From Rhizobacter sp. (GTDB lineage: Bacteria; Pseudomonadota; Gammaproteobacteria; Burkholderiales; Burkholderiaceae_C): a stretch of DNA of 64,000 nt. Below the pieces are notes generated by a model. That model did no database searches and had not been told where the DNA came from. It worked only from the letters and a program-made list of their open reading frames with translations. The position numbers were made by a program, and so were the translations under genes. Shown piece after piece: positions 34,101 through 43,835 of the stretch. The DNA is taken from contig JAHBZQ010000001.1 of NCBI GenBank assembly GCA_019635355.1, forward strand, positions 4,402,001-4,466,000, read 5' to 3'. Positions within the stretch are counted from its first letter, which is position 1; the number at the start of each line of letters is the position of its first letter.

Positions 34101-34916
34101 ATGCTGCAGTTCTTTCGCCAGACCTTCCAGCGCGCCCGCAAGGAGCGCCTGCCGCAGATCGCCGGAAGCCTCACCTTCACCACGGTGCTGTCGGTGGTGC
34201 CCTTCCTCGCCGTCTGCTTTGCGCTCTTCACCCGCTACCCGTCGCTCTTGCGGCCCTTCCAGCAGGCGATCGATGCGCTGCTGCTGAAAAACCTGCTGCC
34301 GGCCGACCTCGCGCAGCCGGTGCTGCGCCACCTGCACCAGTTTGCCGCCAACGCGGGCGGCCTCACCTGGGTGGGCTCGCTCTTCCTGCTGGGCACCTCG
34401 CTCGCGCTGATGCTCACGGTGGAAAACGCGCTCAACCAGATCTGGGGCGTGAAGCGCAACCGGCCGTTCTTCAAGCGGCTGGGCCTCTACCTCGTGATGC
34501 TGGCCATCGGGCCGCCGGTGCTGGGCGTGAGCCTGTGGGCCTCGTCGACCCTGCTCGCCCTGTCGATGGGCTGGATCGCCACGCTGCCGCCGGCGGTGCA
34601 CGTGCTGGTGAACTTCACGCCGGCGGTGCTGGGTGCTCTGGCGCTGGCCGTGCTGTTCCGCATCGTGCCCAACACCCGGGTGGGATGGGTGCAGGCGCTG
34701 GTGGGCGGGGTGCTCGGCAGCGCCGCCATCGAGCTGGCCAAGCGTGGCTTCGCCGCCTACCTGCTCAAGCTGCCCACCTACAAGGCGGTGTACGGCGCCT
34801 TCGCGGTGCTGCCGGCGTTCCTGCTGTGGGTGTACGTGTCGTGGCTCGTCACGCTGGCGGCGGCGCTCGTCGCCGCGAACCTGGGCCGTGCGTCGGGCAA
34901 GGGAAGCCGCGCCTGA
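34101..34916 (+). CDS. YihY/BrkB-family inner membrane protein
   Basis: 271 residues with six predicted transmembrane segments: LTFTTVLSVVPFLAVCFALF (with the family signature around ERLPQIAGSLTFTTVLSVVP), GLTWVGSLFLLGTSLALMLTVENALN, LGLYLVMLAIGPPVLG, VLVNFTPAVLGALALAVLFRIVP, the YLLKLPTYKAVYGAFAVLPAFLLWVY segment, and the C-terminal WLVTLAAALVAANLG. The conserved NQIWGVKRNRPFFKR loop marks the YihY group. The family was once labelled ribonuclease BN, which is incorrect; its function is unknown. The size is shorter than the ~400-residue versions and lacks a cytoplasmic tail. Confidence 0.92.
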   Translation: MLQFFRQTFQRARKERLPQIAGSLTFTTVLSVVPFLAVCFALFTRYPSLLRPFQQAIDALLLKNLLPADLAQPVLRHLHQFAANAGGLTWVGSLFLLGTSLALMLTVENALNQIWGVKRNRPFFKRLGLYLVMLAIGPPVLGVSLWASSTLLALSMGWIATLPPAVHVLVNFTPAVLGALALAVLFRIVPNTRVGWVQALVGGVLGSAAIELAKRGFAAYLLKLPTYKAVYGAFAVLPAFLLWVYVSWLVTLAAALVAANLGRASGKGSRA

Positions 34917-34922
34917 CGCGTC

Positions 34923-34941
34923 GGGCGGGGTTCACCCGCCC
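34923..34941. terminator. Hairpin between convergent genes
   Basis: GGGCGGG (34923-34929) pairs with CCCGCCC (34935-34941) across a GTTCA loop, 6 bp past the yihY-type stop and reaching into the last codons of the convergent dioxygenase gene. No T-run follows on either side, so it would be a weak or Rho-assisted bidirectional terminator at most. Confidence 0.4.
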
Positions 34942-35594
34942 ACCACCAGCGCACGCTCGGCGACCCACTGCGTCGCCGCGCCGGCCGGGGCGCGCGCCAG
35001 CCGCAGCTCGACGTCGGCGCGCTCGGCGTCCGACAGGCGGCGGTAGAGGAAGTCGCGCGCATTGGCCGGCTCGCCCGCAAGGAAGAGCTGCGAGGTCAGC
35101 TCGCCGAAGCTGCGGTGGCGCAGCCGCACATGGATGTGCGGCGTGCGGCCGGGGTAGGGCACCGGCTTGATGGTGCGGAAGCGGTAGAGCCCACGTGCAT
35201 CGCTGCGGGTGCTGCCGAAGCCCTGGAAGGCTTCGTCGACCTTGTCGCCAGCGCCATGCGGGTGGCGGTAGCTGCCGTGCACGTCGCACTGCCAGATCTC
35301 GACCTCGGCGCCGTCGAGGGGCCGGCCTTTCGTGTCGACCACGGCGCCACCGAAGTCGAGCCACTCGCCCGCGGCGCGCGGCGCGTCGGCCGAAGTCGAG
35401 CGGGTGACGCGGGTGAGGTCGGCGTCCCAGTCGAGCTGGCGTGCACGCCATGCGGCCGAGGGGTAGAAGGGGCCTTCGGTCATCGGCGGCAGCGCGGCCA
35501 GTGCGAGCGACGGCAGAGCCAGGGCGCTCGCGGCGCCGGTGAGCTGGCGCAGGCAGCGGCGGCGGGTGAGGTGCGGGGTGGTGGCCATGTGCAT
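34932..35594 (-). CDS. Intradiol ring-cleavage dioxygenase-like protein with export signal
   Basis: 220 residues from ATG 35594. The N-terminus (TRRRCLRQLTGAASALALPSLALA) resembles a twin-arginine or Sec signal. The domain shows the intradiol dioxygenase pattern: TEGPFYP, GRPLDGAEVEIWQCDVHGSYRHP, GLYRFRTIKPVPYPGRTPHIHVRLRH and a C-terminal FLYRRL. Candidate Fe(III) ligands are a Tyr in SYRHP, a Tyr in VPYPGR and the two His in HIHV. Intradiol enzymes cleave catechols between the hydroxyls using O2; exported, short relatives are not characterised, so catechol cleavage is likely but untested. It is divergent from the MOSC gene. Confidence 0.88.
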   Translation of the reverse strand: MHMATTPHLTRRRCLRQLTGAASALALPSLALAALPPMTEGPFYPSAAWRARQLDWDADLTRVTRSTSADAPRAAGEWLDFGGAVVDTKGRPLDGAEVEIWQCDVHGSYRHPHGAGDKVDEAFQGFGSTRSDARGLYRFRTIKPVPYPGRTPHIHVRLRHRSFGELTSQLFLAGEPANARDFLYRRLSDAERADVELRLARAPAGAATQWVAERALVVGG

Positions 35595-35647
35595 CGGAGT
35601 GTCCTCGCGGGCACGAGGTTCCGGCCAGGCCATGACAATGCCCCGCC

Positions 35648-36145
35648 ATGAAGACCATCCGCGACCTGAACGCCCCGCCGCACGTCGAAGGCCGCATCGA
35701 AGCCATCGTCGTGCGCGGCCACCCGCGGGCGCCGGCACGCCGCATCGAGGCGACGCAGGCGCTGGCCGGCATCGGCCTCGCCGACGACCGCCTGGGCCAG
35801 CGTGGCGAGGCCGAGCTCTCCACGCGGCAGGTCACGCTGATCCAGCAGGAGCACCTGCCGGTGATCGCGCAGCTGGCGCGCGTGGCCGAGGTCGACCCGG
35901 TGACGCCGCGCCGCAACCTCGTGGTCTCGGGCATCAACCTGCTCGCGCTCAAGAACGCGAGGCTGCAGGTGGGCGAGGCGGTGCTGCAGATCGTCGGGCC
36001 GTGCGCGCCGTGTTCGCGCATGGAAGAGGAAGTGGGCCCCGGCGCCTATGCCGCGATGCGCGGGCACGGCGGCATGACGGCGCGCGTCCTCACCGGCGGT
36101 GCGATCCGCGTGGGCGATGCGGTGAGGGCGCTGCCCGCGGCCTGA
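35648..36145 (+). CDS. MOSC domain-containing protein
   Basis: 165 residues made almost entirely of a MOSC domain: RHLxxLGxG-like core IGLADDRLGQRG, the PRRNLVVSGINLLALKNARLQVG strand region, and the conserved Cys in VGPCAPCSRMEE, which in other MOSC proteins contacts molybdenum cofactor or sulfur. MOSC proteins such as YiiM reduce N-hydroxylated compounds with a molybdenum cofactor, but the stand-alone form here has no reductase domain. Its real activity is unknown. It diverges from the dioxygenase gene (53 bp between starts). Confidence 0.88.
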   Translation: MKTIRDLNAPPHVEGRIEAIVVRGHPRAPARRIEATQALAGIGLADDRLGQRGEAELSTRQVTLIQQEHLPVIAQLARVAEVDPVTPRRNLVVSGINLLALKNARLQVGEAVLQIVGPCAPCSRMEEEVGPGAYAAMRGHGGMTARVLTGGAIRVGDAVRALPAA

Positions 36146-36156
36146 GCCGCCTCGTG

Positions 36157-36663
36157 TCAGCCAAGCCGGCGCCAGCGCATCAGCCACGCCGGGCCGTCGG
36201 GCGTCATCACCTCGCCGACGTCGCTGAAGCCCGCGGCGCGGTAGCAGCGGATGGCGCGCAGGTTGTGCGGCGCCGGGTCGGTCTGCACCACGGTCACGGC
36301 CGGGTCGGCGAAGAGCTGCCCGACGAAGGCGCGGATCATGCGGCGGCCGAGGCCCTGGCCGAGGCGCGCTTCGTCGGCGAGGAACTGGTCGATGCCGCGT
36401 GCGCCGGGGTCGGTCTCGTCTTCCCACCAGCCGCCGCCCGAGCCCATCACGACGTAGCTCTGGATGAAGCCGACAGGCTCGTCGCCCTCGTGGGCGAGGT
36501 AGGCGCGCGTTGCGTTCGGCTCGGCTGGCGGCGCGATGTAGTCGGCGTGCAGCTCGTCGACGCTGGGCGTGGGCTGCCACCACTGCGCGGCATGCGGTCG
36601 TGCGAGCCAGGTGTGCAGCAGCGGCAGGTGCTCGGCCTGCAGGGGCACGAAGTGCATCGTCAT
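36157..36663 (-). CDS. GNAT family N-acetyltransferase (AAC(6')-like subgroup)
   Basis: 168 residues. The acetyl-CoA site is visible in RLGQGLGRRMIRAFV (the Q/R-x-x-G-x-G/A loop), and NLRAIRCYRAAGF is the conserved C-terminal strand-helix. The N-terminal LPLLHTWLARPHAAQWW pattern is typical of the subgroup containing aminoglycoside 6'-acetyltransferases and siderophore acetyltransferases. Membership alone does not show antibiotic resistance; most such chromosomal enzymes have other substrates. The start overlaps the stop of the reductase gene (ATGA), so the two are cotranscribed. Confidence 0.88.
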   Translation of the reverse strand: MTMHFVPLQAEHLPLLHTWLARPHAAQWWQPTPSVDELHADYIAPPAEPNATRAYLAHEGDEPVGFIQSYVVMGSGGGWWEDETDPGARGIDQFLADEARLGQGLGRRMIRAFVGQLFADPAVTVVQTDPAPHNLRAIRCYRAAGFSDVGEVMTPDGPAWLMRWRRLG

Positions 36664-37304
36664 CCCTTGCTCAGCACCACATGCAACGCATGCGGTGCGG
36701 TCACCTGCTCGGTGCAGCGAAAGCCCAGCTTCAGCAGGTCAATGCCGGCGAAGAAAGCTTCGCCGCGGCCGAGCAGCGTGGGCGAGATCGCGAGGTGCAT
36801 CTCGTCGATCAGGCCGGCTTCCAGGTACTGTCGCACGGTGGAGACACCGCCGCCGATGCGCACGTCTTGACCCTGCGCGGCGTCGCGGGCGCGGGCGAGC
36901 GCTTCGTGGATGCCGCCGGTCACGAAGTGGAAGGTGGTGCCGCCTTCCATCACCAGCGGCTCGCGCGCGTGGTGCGTGAGCACGAAGGTGGGCACGTGGT
37001 ACGGCGGGTTGTCGCCCCACCAGCCTTTCCAGTTGCCATCGGGCCAGGGGCCGCGCACCGGGCCGAACATGTTGCGGCCGAGCACCCAGGCGCCCACGTT
37101 CTCGAAGCTGCGGGTGGCGAAGCGGTCGTTGAGGTCTTCGACGACCTCGCCCTGGCCCGTCATCTCCGTGAAGACACGGGTGCGGTGGAACCACTGGTGC
37201 AGCGATTCGCCGCCCTCGCCGAGGGGGTGTTCGAGGCTCTGCCGCGGGCCGGCACCGAAGCCGTCGACGGACAAGGTGAACGCGGCAACTCTGACCTTGG
37301 ACAT
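36660..37304 (-). CDS. RibD C-terminal-like dihydrofolate reductase family protein
   Basis: 214 residues. GGAGACCCGC before ATG 37304 decides the start (an in-frame ATG at 37316 lies upstream of that site). The fold follows the RibD/DHFR pattern: VRVAAFTLSVDGFGAG, GAWVLGRNMFGP, VRIGGGVSTVRQYLEAGLIDEMHLAISPTLLGRGEAFF. NADPH-dependent reduction of a small molecule is likely; stand-alone members such as YyaP/YwjB have no known substrate. It forms a two-gene operon with the GNAT gene. A long imperfect inverted repeat lies just upstream. Confidence 0.88.
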   Translation of the reverse strand: MSKVRVAAFTLSVDGFGAGPRQSLEHPLGEGGESLHQWFHRTRVFTEMTGQGEVVEDLNDRFATRSFENVGAWVLGRNMFGPVRGPWPDGNWKGWWGDNPPYHVPTFVLTHHAREPLVMEGGTTFHFVTGGIHEALARARDAAQGQDVRIGGGVSTVRQYLEAGLIDEMHLAISPTLLGRGEAFFAGIDLLKLGFRCTEQVTAPHALHVVLSKG

Positions 37305-37348
37305 GCGGGTCTCCATGAAAGGGAAGTGGCGGACCCTGTCATGACGAA

Positions 37349-37410
37349 CGGGCCGGCCCCGGATCGACATGCTGCCGAAAAATTCGGTGCTGCCGATCCG
37401 GGCCGGCCCG
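37349..37410. repeat. Long imperfect inverted repeat with nested hairpin
   Basis: The arm 37349-37366 pairs with 37394-37410, with a single extra C bulged in the left arm. Inside, CCGAA (37375-37379) and TTCGG (37383-37387) form a smaller stem. It lies between the end of the DUF4382 gene and the reductase start, both on the minus strand. It may be a terminator-like structure or an intergenic palindrome of REP type. Confidence 0.6.
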
Positions 37411-37432
37411 CGGCCCCAACGACGCCGTGTGT

Positions 37433-38626
37433 TTACGGGAACGAGAAGCCGATCACCACCGGCGCGCTGGCCGAGACGGTGACGGGCGCGGCCGTCGTCT
37501 TCGTCATGCTGCCGAGCGTGGCCTGCAGCGTGTAGCGGGCGGCCGAGCCGCTGGCCGGTGTGGCGGGTGGCAGCGGCACGGCGTAGCTCGTCACCAGCGG
37601 GGCGGCGGTCGGCAGCGTCAGGCTGTAGAGACCGGTGCTCTCGTCGGCCAGGGTGCTGGCCACTTCGACGGTGGTGGTACCGGCGGCCTGCAGGGCACGC
37701 ACGTTGGCATCGAGCGGGCCGGCCGGGGTGACGGTGATGGCGCCGCTCGCCACGCCGTTGGGCGAGCTGGCCGAGGCCAGGGCCGCCACCGCGGTGTCGA
37801 GGTTGAGCACCGTGTCGGCGGTGACGGGCACGCCGGTGATGACGGTGGTGGTGCGGCCGGGCGCGCTCAGCACCAGGTCGTAGGTGCCGGGGGCGACGGG
37901 TTGCAGCAGGAAGCGGCCGGTGGCATCGGGCACGGTCGAGCGGATCACCACGCCGCCCTGTTGCAGCGAGACCGTGGTGCCGGGGCCGACCAGCGCCAGC
38001 TCCACATGGCCCAGCACGCCCGAGACGTAGCGCGGGATCACGCGGATCACCGGCTTGAGCAGCCAGCGGCCCGAGTTGCCGGCGCGCACGATGGACTTGC
38101 AGGCGTCGAAGTCGAGCACCGCGTCGACCATCTGGTTGGCCGCCACGTCGATGTTGACGTTCATCTTCAGGCCGCTCTGCTGGCCGCTCGGGGTGACGAG
38201 CGGGGTGTCGTCCGTGTCGCCCGTGAGGCGGATGGCGTTGGCGATCGGCGCGGCGTTGCCATGGCCGTTGGGCGCGAGCACGAGGCGCAGCTGGGTGTAG
38301 CGGCCGGCGGGCAGGGGCGTCTGGCCGAGTTCGTCGAGCACGCCGTTGGTGAGGCTCAGCAGGTCGATGCGGCGCGGCGTGGGCAGCACGACTTCGGCCC
38401 AGCCGGCATCGGCGTCGGAAGCGGTGCTGCTCTGGTGCACGCGCACGCGGTCGACGGTGACGTACACATGGTCGTAGCCGCAGGCGGGCGCGTCGGTCAG
38501 CGCCACGCGCAGGGTGCCGCTGCCGGCGCCGGTGCCGCCGCTGTCGCTGCCGCCACCACAGGCGCCGATGACGGTGGCCGCCACCGCCAGCGCGGCGATG
38601 CGGAAATGTCGGGTCCAAGTTTTCAT
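37433..38626 (-). CDS. DUF4382 domain lipoprotein
   Basis: 397 residues; AGGAG lies five bases before ATG 38626. A lipobox (ATVIGAC|GGG) and Gly/Ser linker predict lipid anchoring. Residues about 38-190 form the DUF4382 domain (LRVALTDAPACGYDHVYVTVDRVRVH, RRIDLLSLTNGVLDELG, AGRYTQLRLVL). A carboxypeptidase-regulatory-like beta-sandwich follows (GRFLLQPVAPGTYDLVLSAPGRTTTVITGVPV). The protein is probably extracytoplasmic and may bind carbohydrate or other surface ligands, but its role is unknown. The promoter region carries a perfect 10-bp palindrome, so expression is likely tightly regulated. Confidence 0.9.
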   Translation of the reverse strand: MKTWTRHFRIAALAVAATVIGACGGGSDSGGTGAGSGTLRVALTDAPACGYDHVYVTVDRVRVHQSSTASDADAGWAEVVLPTPRRIDLLSLTNGVLDELGQTPLPAGRYTQLRLVLAPNGHGNAAPIANAIRLTGDTDDTPLVTPSGQQSGLKMNVNIDVAANQMVDAVLDFDACKSIVRAGNSGRWLLKPVIRVIPRYVSGVLGHVELALVGPGTTVSLQQGGVVIRSTVPDATGRFLLQPVAPGTYDLVLSAPGRTTTVITGVPVTADTVLNLDTAVAALASASSPNGVASGAITVTPAGPLDANVRALQAAGTTTVEVASTLADESTGLYSLTLPTAAPLVTSYAVPLPPATPASGSAARYTLQATLGSMTKTTAAPVTVSASAPVVIGFSFP

Positions 38627-38650
38627 GGGTACTCCTGGCTGTCTGTTCTA

Positions 38651-38673
38651 TAAATGTGCATTCTGCACATTTA
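38651..38673. promoter_or_regulatory. Perfect palindromic operator upstream of the DUF4382 gene
   Basis: TAAATGTGCA-TTC-TGCACATTTA: 10-bp arms, 3-bp spacer, in a conspicuously A+T-rich patch of a G+C-rich genome. It lies 25-47 bp upstream of the lipoprotein ATG. On the minus strand a TTGAAA element at about 38690 could act as a -35, placing the palindrome over the -10 region, as expected for a repressor site. Confidence 0.7.
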
Positions 38674-38794
38674 GCGTGACTTTACCCATTTCAACCCTGC
38701 CCGCATCGGGGCAAGGGTTACCGTTTGCGAACCGGCGGGCGAGGGTTGATCGTGGGGATGTCGGCCCCAGTTGCAACGTTTGGAGAACCCCGTC

Positions 38795-40161
38795 ATGCCC
38801 AGCATCACCCGCCCCGCTGCCGTCGCCGGCAGCTTCTACCCCGGCGACCCGGCGACGCTGCGCGCGGCGCTGGCCGAGCACCTTCGCCAGGCGCGCAAGC
38901 CCGTGTCGGCACGCCCGCCCAAGCTGCTCGTGGTGCCGCATGCCGGCTATGTGTATTCGGGCGATGTGGCGGCGCTCGGCTATGCCGAAGTCGCGCCCTG
39001 GCGCGAGCGGATCCAGCGGGTGGTGCTGCTCGGGCCGGTGCACCGGGTGCCGGTGCGCGGCCTGGCGGCGCCGAGCGTCGACGCGTTCGACACGCCTCTC
39101 GGCCGCGTGCCGCTCGACCGCGAGGCCATCGCCTCGCTGCGCGAGCTGCCCCAGGTGGTGTTGGCCGACCGGCCGCATGCGATGGAGCATTCGCTCGAAG
39201 TGCAGCTGCCCTTCCTGCAGCAGGTGCTGGGCGAGGGCTTCCGCCTGGTGCCGCTGGCGGTGGGCGACGCGAGCCCGGCCGAGGTGGCGCAGGTGCTCGA
39301 GCGCCTGTGGGGCGGCGACGAGACGCTCATCGTCATCAGCTCCGACCTGTCGCACTACCTGCCGTATGCGCAGGCCCAGGCGCGCGACGGCGCCACGGTC
39401 GATCGCATCCTGCATTTCGCCACCGACCTCGAAGGCGACGAAGCCTGCGGTGCTGCGCCGCTCAACGGCGCCTTGCGGCTCGCGCGCGCCAAGGGCCTGG
39501 TGCCGCGCCTGCTGGGCGTGCGCAACTCGGGCGATGCCAAGGCGGGCCTGGCCGGGCGTGATCGGGTGGTCGGCTACGGCGCCGTGGCGTTCGACCTGCC
39601 GGAGGCGCATGTCGATCCGCTGGGGCCGGCGCTGCTGGCGCACGCGCGCCGTGCCATCGCCGAGGCGCTGGGCGTCGAGCTGCCCGCATCGCCCCTGCCC
39701 GACCTCGCCGCGCTTGCCCAGCCGGGTGCGACCTTCGTGACCCTGCATGACCGTGACGGCGAACTGCGCGGCTGCATCGGCCGGCTCGAAGCGGTGCGAC
39801 CGCTGCTCGACGACGTGCGCGCCAACGCCGTCGCCGCCGCGTTCCACGACCCGCGCTTCCCGCCCTTGCGCGCCGAAGAATGGCCCGGCCTGCAGGTCGA
39901 GGTCTCATTGCTCGAACGGCCCGAGCCGATCGACGTGCACACCGAAGCCGAAGCGCTTGCCGCCCTCAAGCCCGGCGACGACGGCGTGATCTTCGAGTGG
40001 CAAGGCCACCGCGCCACCTACCTGCCGCAGGTGTGGGAGCAGCTGCCCGATGCACGCAGCTTCCTCGCCTCGCTCAAGCGAAAAGCGGGTCTCGCCGCCG
40101 ATTTCTGGGCGCCCGACGTGAAGCTGTCGCGCTACCGCGTGCGCAAGTTCGAGGAGACCCG

Positions 40162-40165
<4 letters not shown>
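38795..40165 (+). CDS. Fused AmmeMemoRadiSam protein B (Memo) - protein A (AMMECR1)
   Basis: 456 residues from ATG 38795, which has GGAGA upstream (a TTG at 38771 has none). The Memo half (about 1-265) keeps the residues that line the metal pocket in MEMO1: His49 (VPHAGY), His83 (LGPVHR) and Cys218 (DEACGA). The AMMECR1 half (about 275-456) has its hallmark LRGCIGRLEAV and the FHDPRFPPLRAEEW segment. Memo and AMMECR1 occur as separate proteins in animals and are often fused or adjacent in prokaryotes. The role is unknown, possibly modification of a small molecule or protein together with the radical SAM enzyme encoded next (ATGA overlap). Confidence 0.92.
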
Positions 40166-41251
<1,086 letters not shown>

Positions 41252-41259
<8 letters not shown>

Positions 41260-42805
41260 GTCCCGTCAACGACGGCAACGGCCAGGTGGGCGACTGCTGC
41301 GTGTGCCGTGCGGCGCCTGCGCGCCAGGCTGCAAGCCAGTCGTGCACCGTGTGCGGTGCGTCGGCCTGCAGCCCGCGCACGACACAGCCGGCCTGCGCGC
41401 CACACGCCGCCGCGTCAGCCAGCTGCTCCGGCGCGAGGATGCCGCCGATCGCCACCACCGGCGCCGGTGACATGGCCGCCCACCACGCGAGGTTGTGCAG
41501 CCCCTGCGGGCGCCACGGCATCGCCTTGGTGAGCGTGGGCCAGACCGGACCGCAGGCGATGTAGTCGGGCTGCCACGCCGTGGCGCGGGCCAGCTCCCAC
41601 AGGCTGTGTGAGCTGAGGCCCAGGCGCAGGCCGTTGGCGCGGGCGCGTGCCAGCTGCTCGCGTGCTTCGGCGCCGAGGGCGAGCAGGTCTTCCTGGCCGA
41701 GGTGCACGAAGTCGACGCCGAGCGCGGCCGCCTGTTGCCAGTGGTCGTTGACGATGAGGGTGGCGCCGTGCTCTTGAGCGGCGGCGCGTGAGCGGCTGAT
41801 CTGGTCGAGCAGGCGGGCCTGCCAGGGCGCCTCGGCCTCGCCGTTGGCGCGCTTGAGGCGCAGCTGCACCGTGCGCACGCCGTGTTCGGCCAATGCGCGC
41901 AGATGCACCGCGTCGTCGGTGATGGCATAGAGACCCTGCACGGGCGGTGCGCTGCTCGGCGCGAGTGTCGGCAACTCGCCGTCGTCGAGCGTGGGCAAGA
42001 GCGTGCGGTCGGTGATGAAGCCGTGGCGCGGGCGCACCGGGCCGGCGCCGCGGCCGGGGTTCGACGCATCGGCGTGCAGGCCCGAGGTGGTGAGCATCTT
42101 GGCGATGACGGCGGCATCGGCCGGCACGAAGCCACGCGCAAGCGCGGCGGCGAGCGCGGTGGCGAAGGTGCAGCCGGTGCCGTGGGTGTTGACAGCGACG
42201 CGGCGGGGCAGGGCGAGCCAGCCGGTCGCGTGCGTGCTGTGCCAGTGGTCGCGGGCGGTGGACTCGTCCGCATCGCCGCCGGTGATGCACACGGCTTCGG
42301 TGCCGAGGGCACGCAGCGCACGCGCCTGGTCGGGCACGTCGTGGTCGTGGCGGAGCAGCAGCCGTGCGGCTTCGCGCCGGTTGGGCGTCACGACCGTGGC
42401 GCGTGGCAGCAGCTCACGGCGGTAGGCCTCGACGAGCGCGACGTTGGCAAAACTCTCGCCCGTGCTCGCCCGCAGCACCGGGTCGACGACGAGTGCGAGC
42501 GGGCCGCGCTGGCGCAGGCGGTCGACCCACTGCGAGACCACGCGCACATTGGCCACGCTGCCGAGCAGGCCGGTCTTGATGGCACGCGGCGTCAGGTCGT
42601 TGGCCATCGCTTCGAGCTGCGCATGCAGCTGCTCGGGCGGCACCGGGTGCACGCTCTCGACGGCCACGCTGCTCTGCGCGGTGAGCGCCGCGACGACGGG
42701 ACACAGGTGCACCTCGGAGGCATCGGCGGCGCGCTGGTCGGCGCTCAAGCCGGCGCCGCCGCCGCTGTCTTGGCCCGAGATGCTCCAGACGATGGGTGTT
42801 GTCAT
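41252..42805 (-). CDS. thiDE: Bifunctional HMP(-P) kinase / thiamin-phosphate synthase (ThiD-ThiE)
   Basis: 517 residues. The ThiD part (about 1-265) has the ribokinase fold: SISGQDSGGGAGLSADQRA, TGLLGS, VDPVLRASTG and the anion hole NTHGTGCTFATALAAAL. It phosphorylates hydroxymethylpyrimidine (phosphate). The ThiE part (about 285-490) is a TIM barrel with QLRLK, LIVNDHWQQA, FVHLGQEDL, PDYIACGPVWPTLTK and VVAIGGI, which joins HMP-PP to thiazole phosphate to give thiamin phosphate. Fusing the two could channel the intermediate. It is the last gene of the operon, 6 bp after thiG. It ends overlapping the convergent amrS gene. Confidence 0.94.
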
Positions 42806-42811
42806 GAAGGC

Positions 42812-43621
42812 TCAGTCGATCAGGAAGGGCCGACCGGTGACAGGGGTCGTGGCCACGGCCATCGCTTGGGTCGCCATCGCGCCGGCTTCGCGCGCGAGGC
42901 GACCGGCCTGCACCGCGTGGGCGAAGGCCGCGGCCATGCGCACCGGGTCGCCCGATTGCGACACGGCCGAGTTGAGCAGCACACCGTCGAGGCCGAGTTC
43001 GAGCGCGAGCACCGCGTGCGACGGCGTGCCGAGGCCGGCGTCGACGATCAGCGGCACCTCGGGCAGCCGCTCGCGCAGCGTGCGCAGCGCCTGCGGGTTG
43101 AGCAGGCCCTGGCCCGAGCCGATGGGCGCGCCCCAGGGCATCAGCACGCGGCAGCCGGCGTCGAGCAGGCGGCGGCAGCTCACGAGGTCGTCGGTGCAGT
43201 AGGGGAACACGCAGAAGCCTTCCTTGGCCAGCACCTCGGCGGCGTGCAGCAGCTCCCACGGGTCGGGCTGCAGCGTGTGCTCGTCGCCCACCACTTCGAG
43301 CTTGATCCACGGGGTGTCGTAGAGCTCACGCGCCATGCGGGCGAGGTGGATCGCTTCGTGCGCGGTGCGGCAGCCGGCGGTGTTGGGCAACAGGTGGCCG
43401 CCGCGTTCGCGCAGGGCGGAGACGATTTCGGCGACGAAGCCGTTGTCGCCGCCCCCTCCGCTGACATTGGCGAGTGTTCGGCGCAGGCCGACGGTCACGA
43501 CCTGCGTGCCCGAGGCCTCGATGCACTGGCGCAACACGGCCGGCGAGGGGTAGCCGGAGGAGCCGAGAAAAAAGCGGCTGGTGAGTGGGGTGTCGTAGAC
43601 CGACCAGGGCTTTGTGTTCAT
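42812..43621 (-). CDS. thiG: Thiazole synthase ThiG
   Basis: 269 residues. ThiG TIM barrel with the Schiff-base Lys107 (WIKLEVVGD), plus the phosphate-binding VPLIVDAGLGTPSHA and the LLNSAVSQSGDPVRMA segment. It makes the thiazole phosphate of thiamin from deoxyxylulose phosphate, dehydroglycine (supplied by ThiO) and ThiS-thiocarboxylate. The start lies 4 bp after the thiS stop. Confidence 0.95.
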   Translation of the reverse strand: MNTKPWSVYDTPLTSRFFLGSSGYPSPAVLRQCIEASGTQVVTVGLRRTLANVSGGGGDNGFVAEIVSALRERGGHLLPNTAGCRTAHEAIHLARMARELYDTPWIKLEVVGDEHTLQPDPWELLHAAEVLAKEGFCVFPYCTDDLVSCRRLLDAGCRVLMPWGAPIGSGQGLLNPQALRTLRERLPEVPLIVDAGLGTPSHAVLALELGLDGVLLNSAVSQSGDPVRMAAAFAHAVQAGRLAREAGAMATQAMAVATTPVTGRPFLID

Positions 43622-43625
43622 CGCA

Positions 43626-43835
43626 TCAGCCTCCGACGATGGCGGTGAAGACGGTCACCTGATCGCCCGGCTGCAGCAGCGTGTGCGCGCGCAGCGTCTG
43701 CGGCACGAACTCGCCGTTGAGCGCCGTGGCGACCTTGCGCGTCTCCGCGGCTGGTTCGGCCTTCAACAGCGCGAGCAGGTTGAGCCCGGGTTGCCAGGGC
43801 TTGGGATCGCCGTTGAGGTACACGAGATCAGGCAT
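43626..43835 (-). CDS. thiS: Sulfur-carrier protein ThiS
   Basis: 69 residues from ATG 43835; a longer in-frame ORF exists but the MPDLVYLNG start matches ThiS. Ubiquitin-like fold ending in the obligatory di-Gly (TAIVGG), the site of adenylation and thiocarboxylation. It delivers sulfur to ThiG. The start overlaps the end of thiO by 8 bp and the stop lies 4 bp before thiG. No thiF adenylyltransferase is in the cluster, so that step must rely on another gene (often a MoeB-type protein). Confidence 0.93.
   Translation of the reverse strand: MPDLVYLNGDPKPWQPGLNLLALLKAEPAAETRKVATALNGEFVPQTLRAHTLLQPGDQVTVFTAIVGG

Noticed and set aside
34101..34916. Annotation of the YihY-type protein as ribonuclease BN
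   Set aside because: That label comes from an old mis-assignment; the protein is a multi-pass membrane protein without nuclease motifs.
36157..36663. Calling the GNAT protein an aminoglycoside resistance determinant
   Set aside because: Only fold-level resemblance to AAC(6'); no mobile element or resistance context, and most relatives have other substrates.
43828..43835. Frameshift suspected at the thiO/thiS junction
   Set aside because: Both proteins are full length with intact conserved ends; the 8-bp overlap is normal for such operons.
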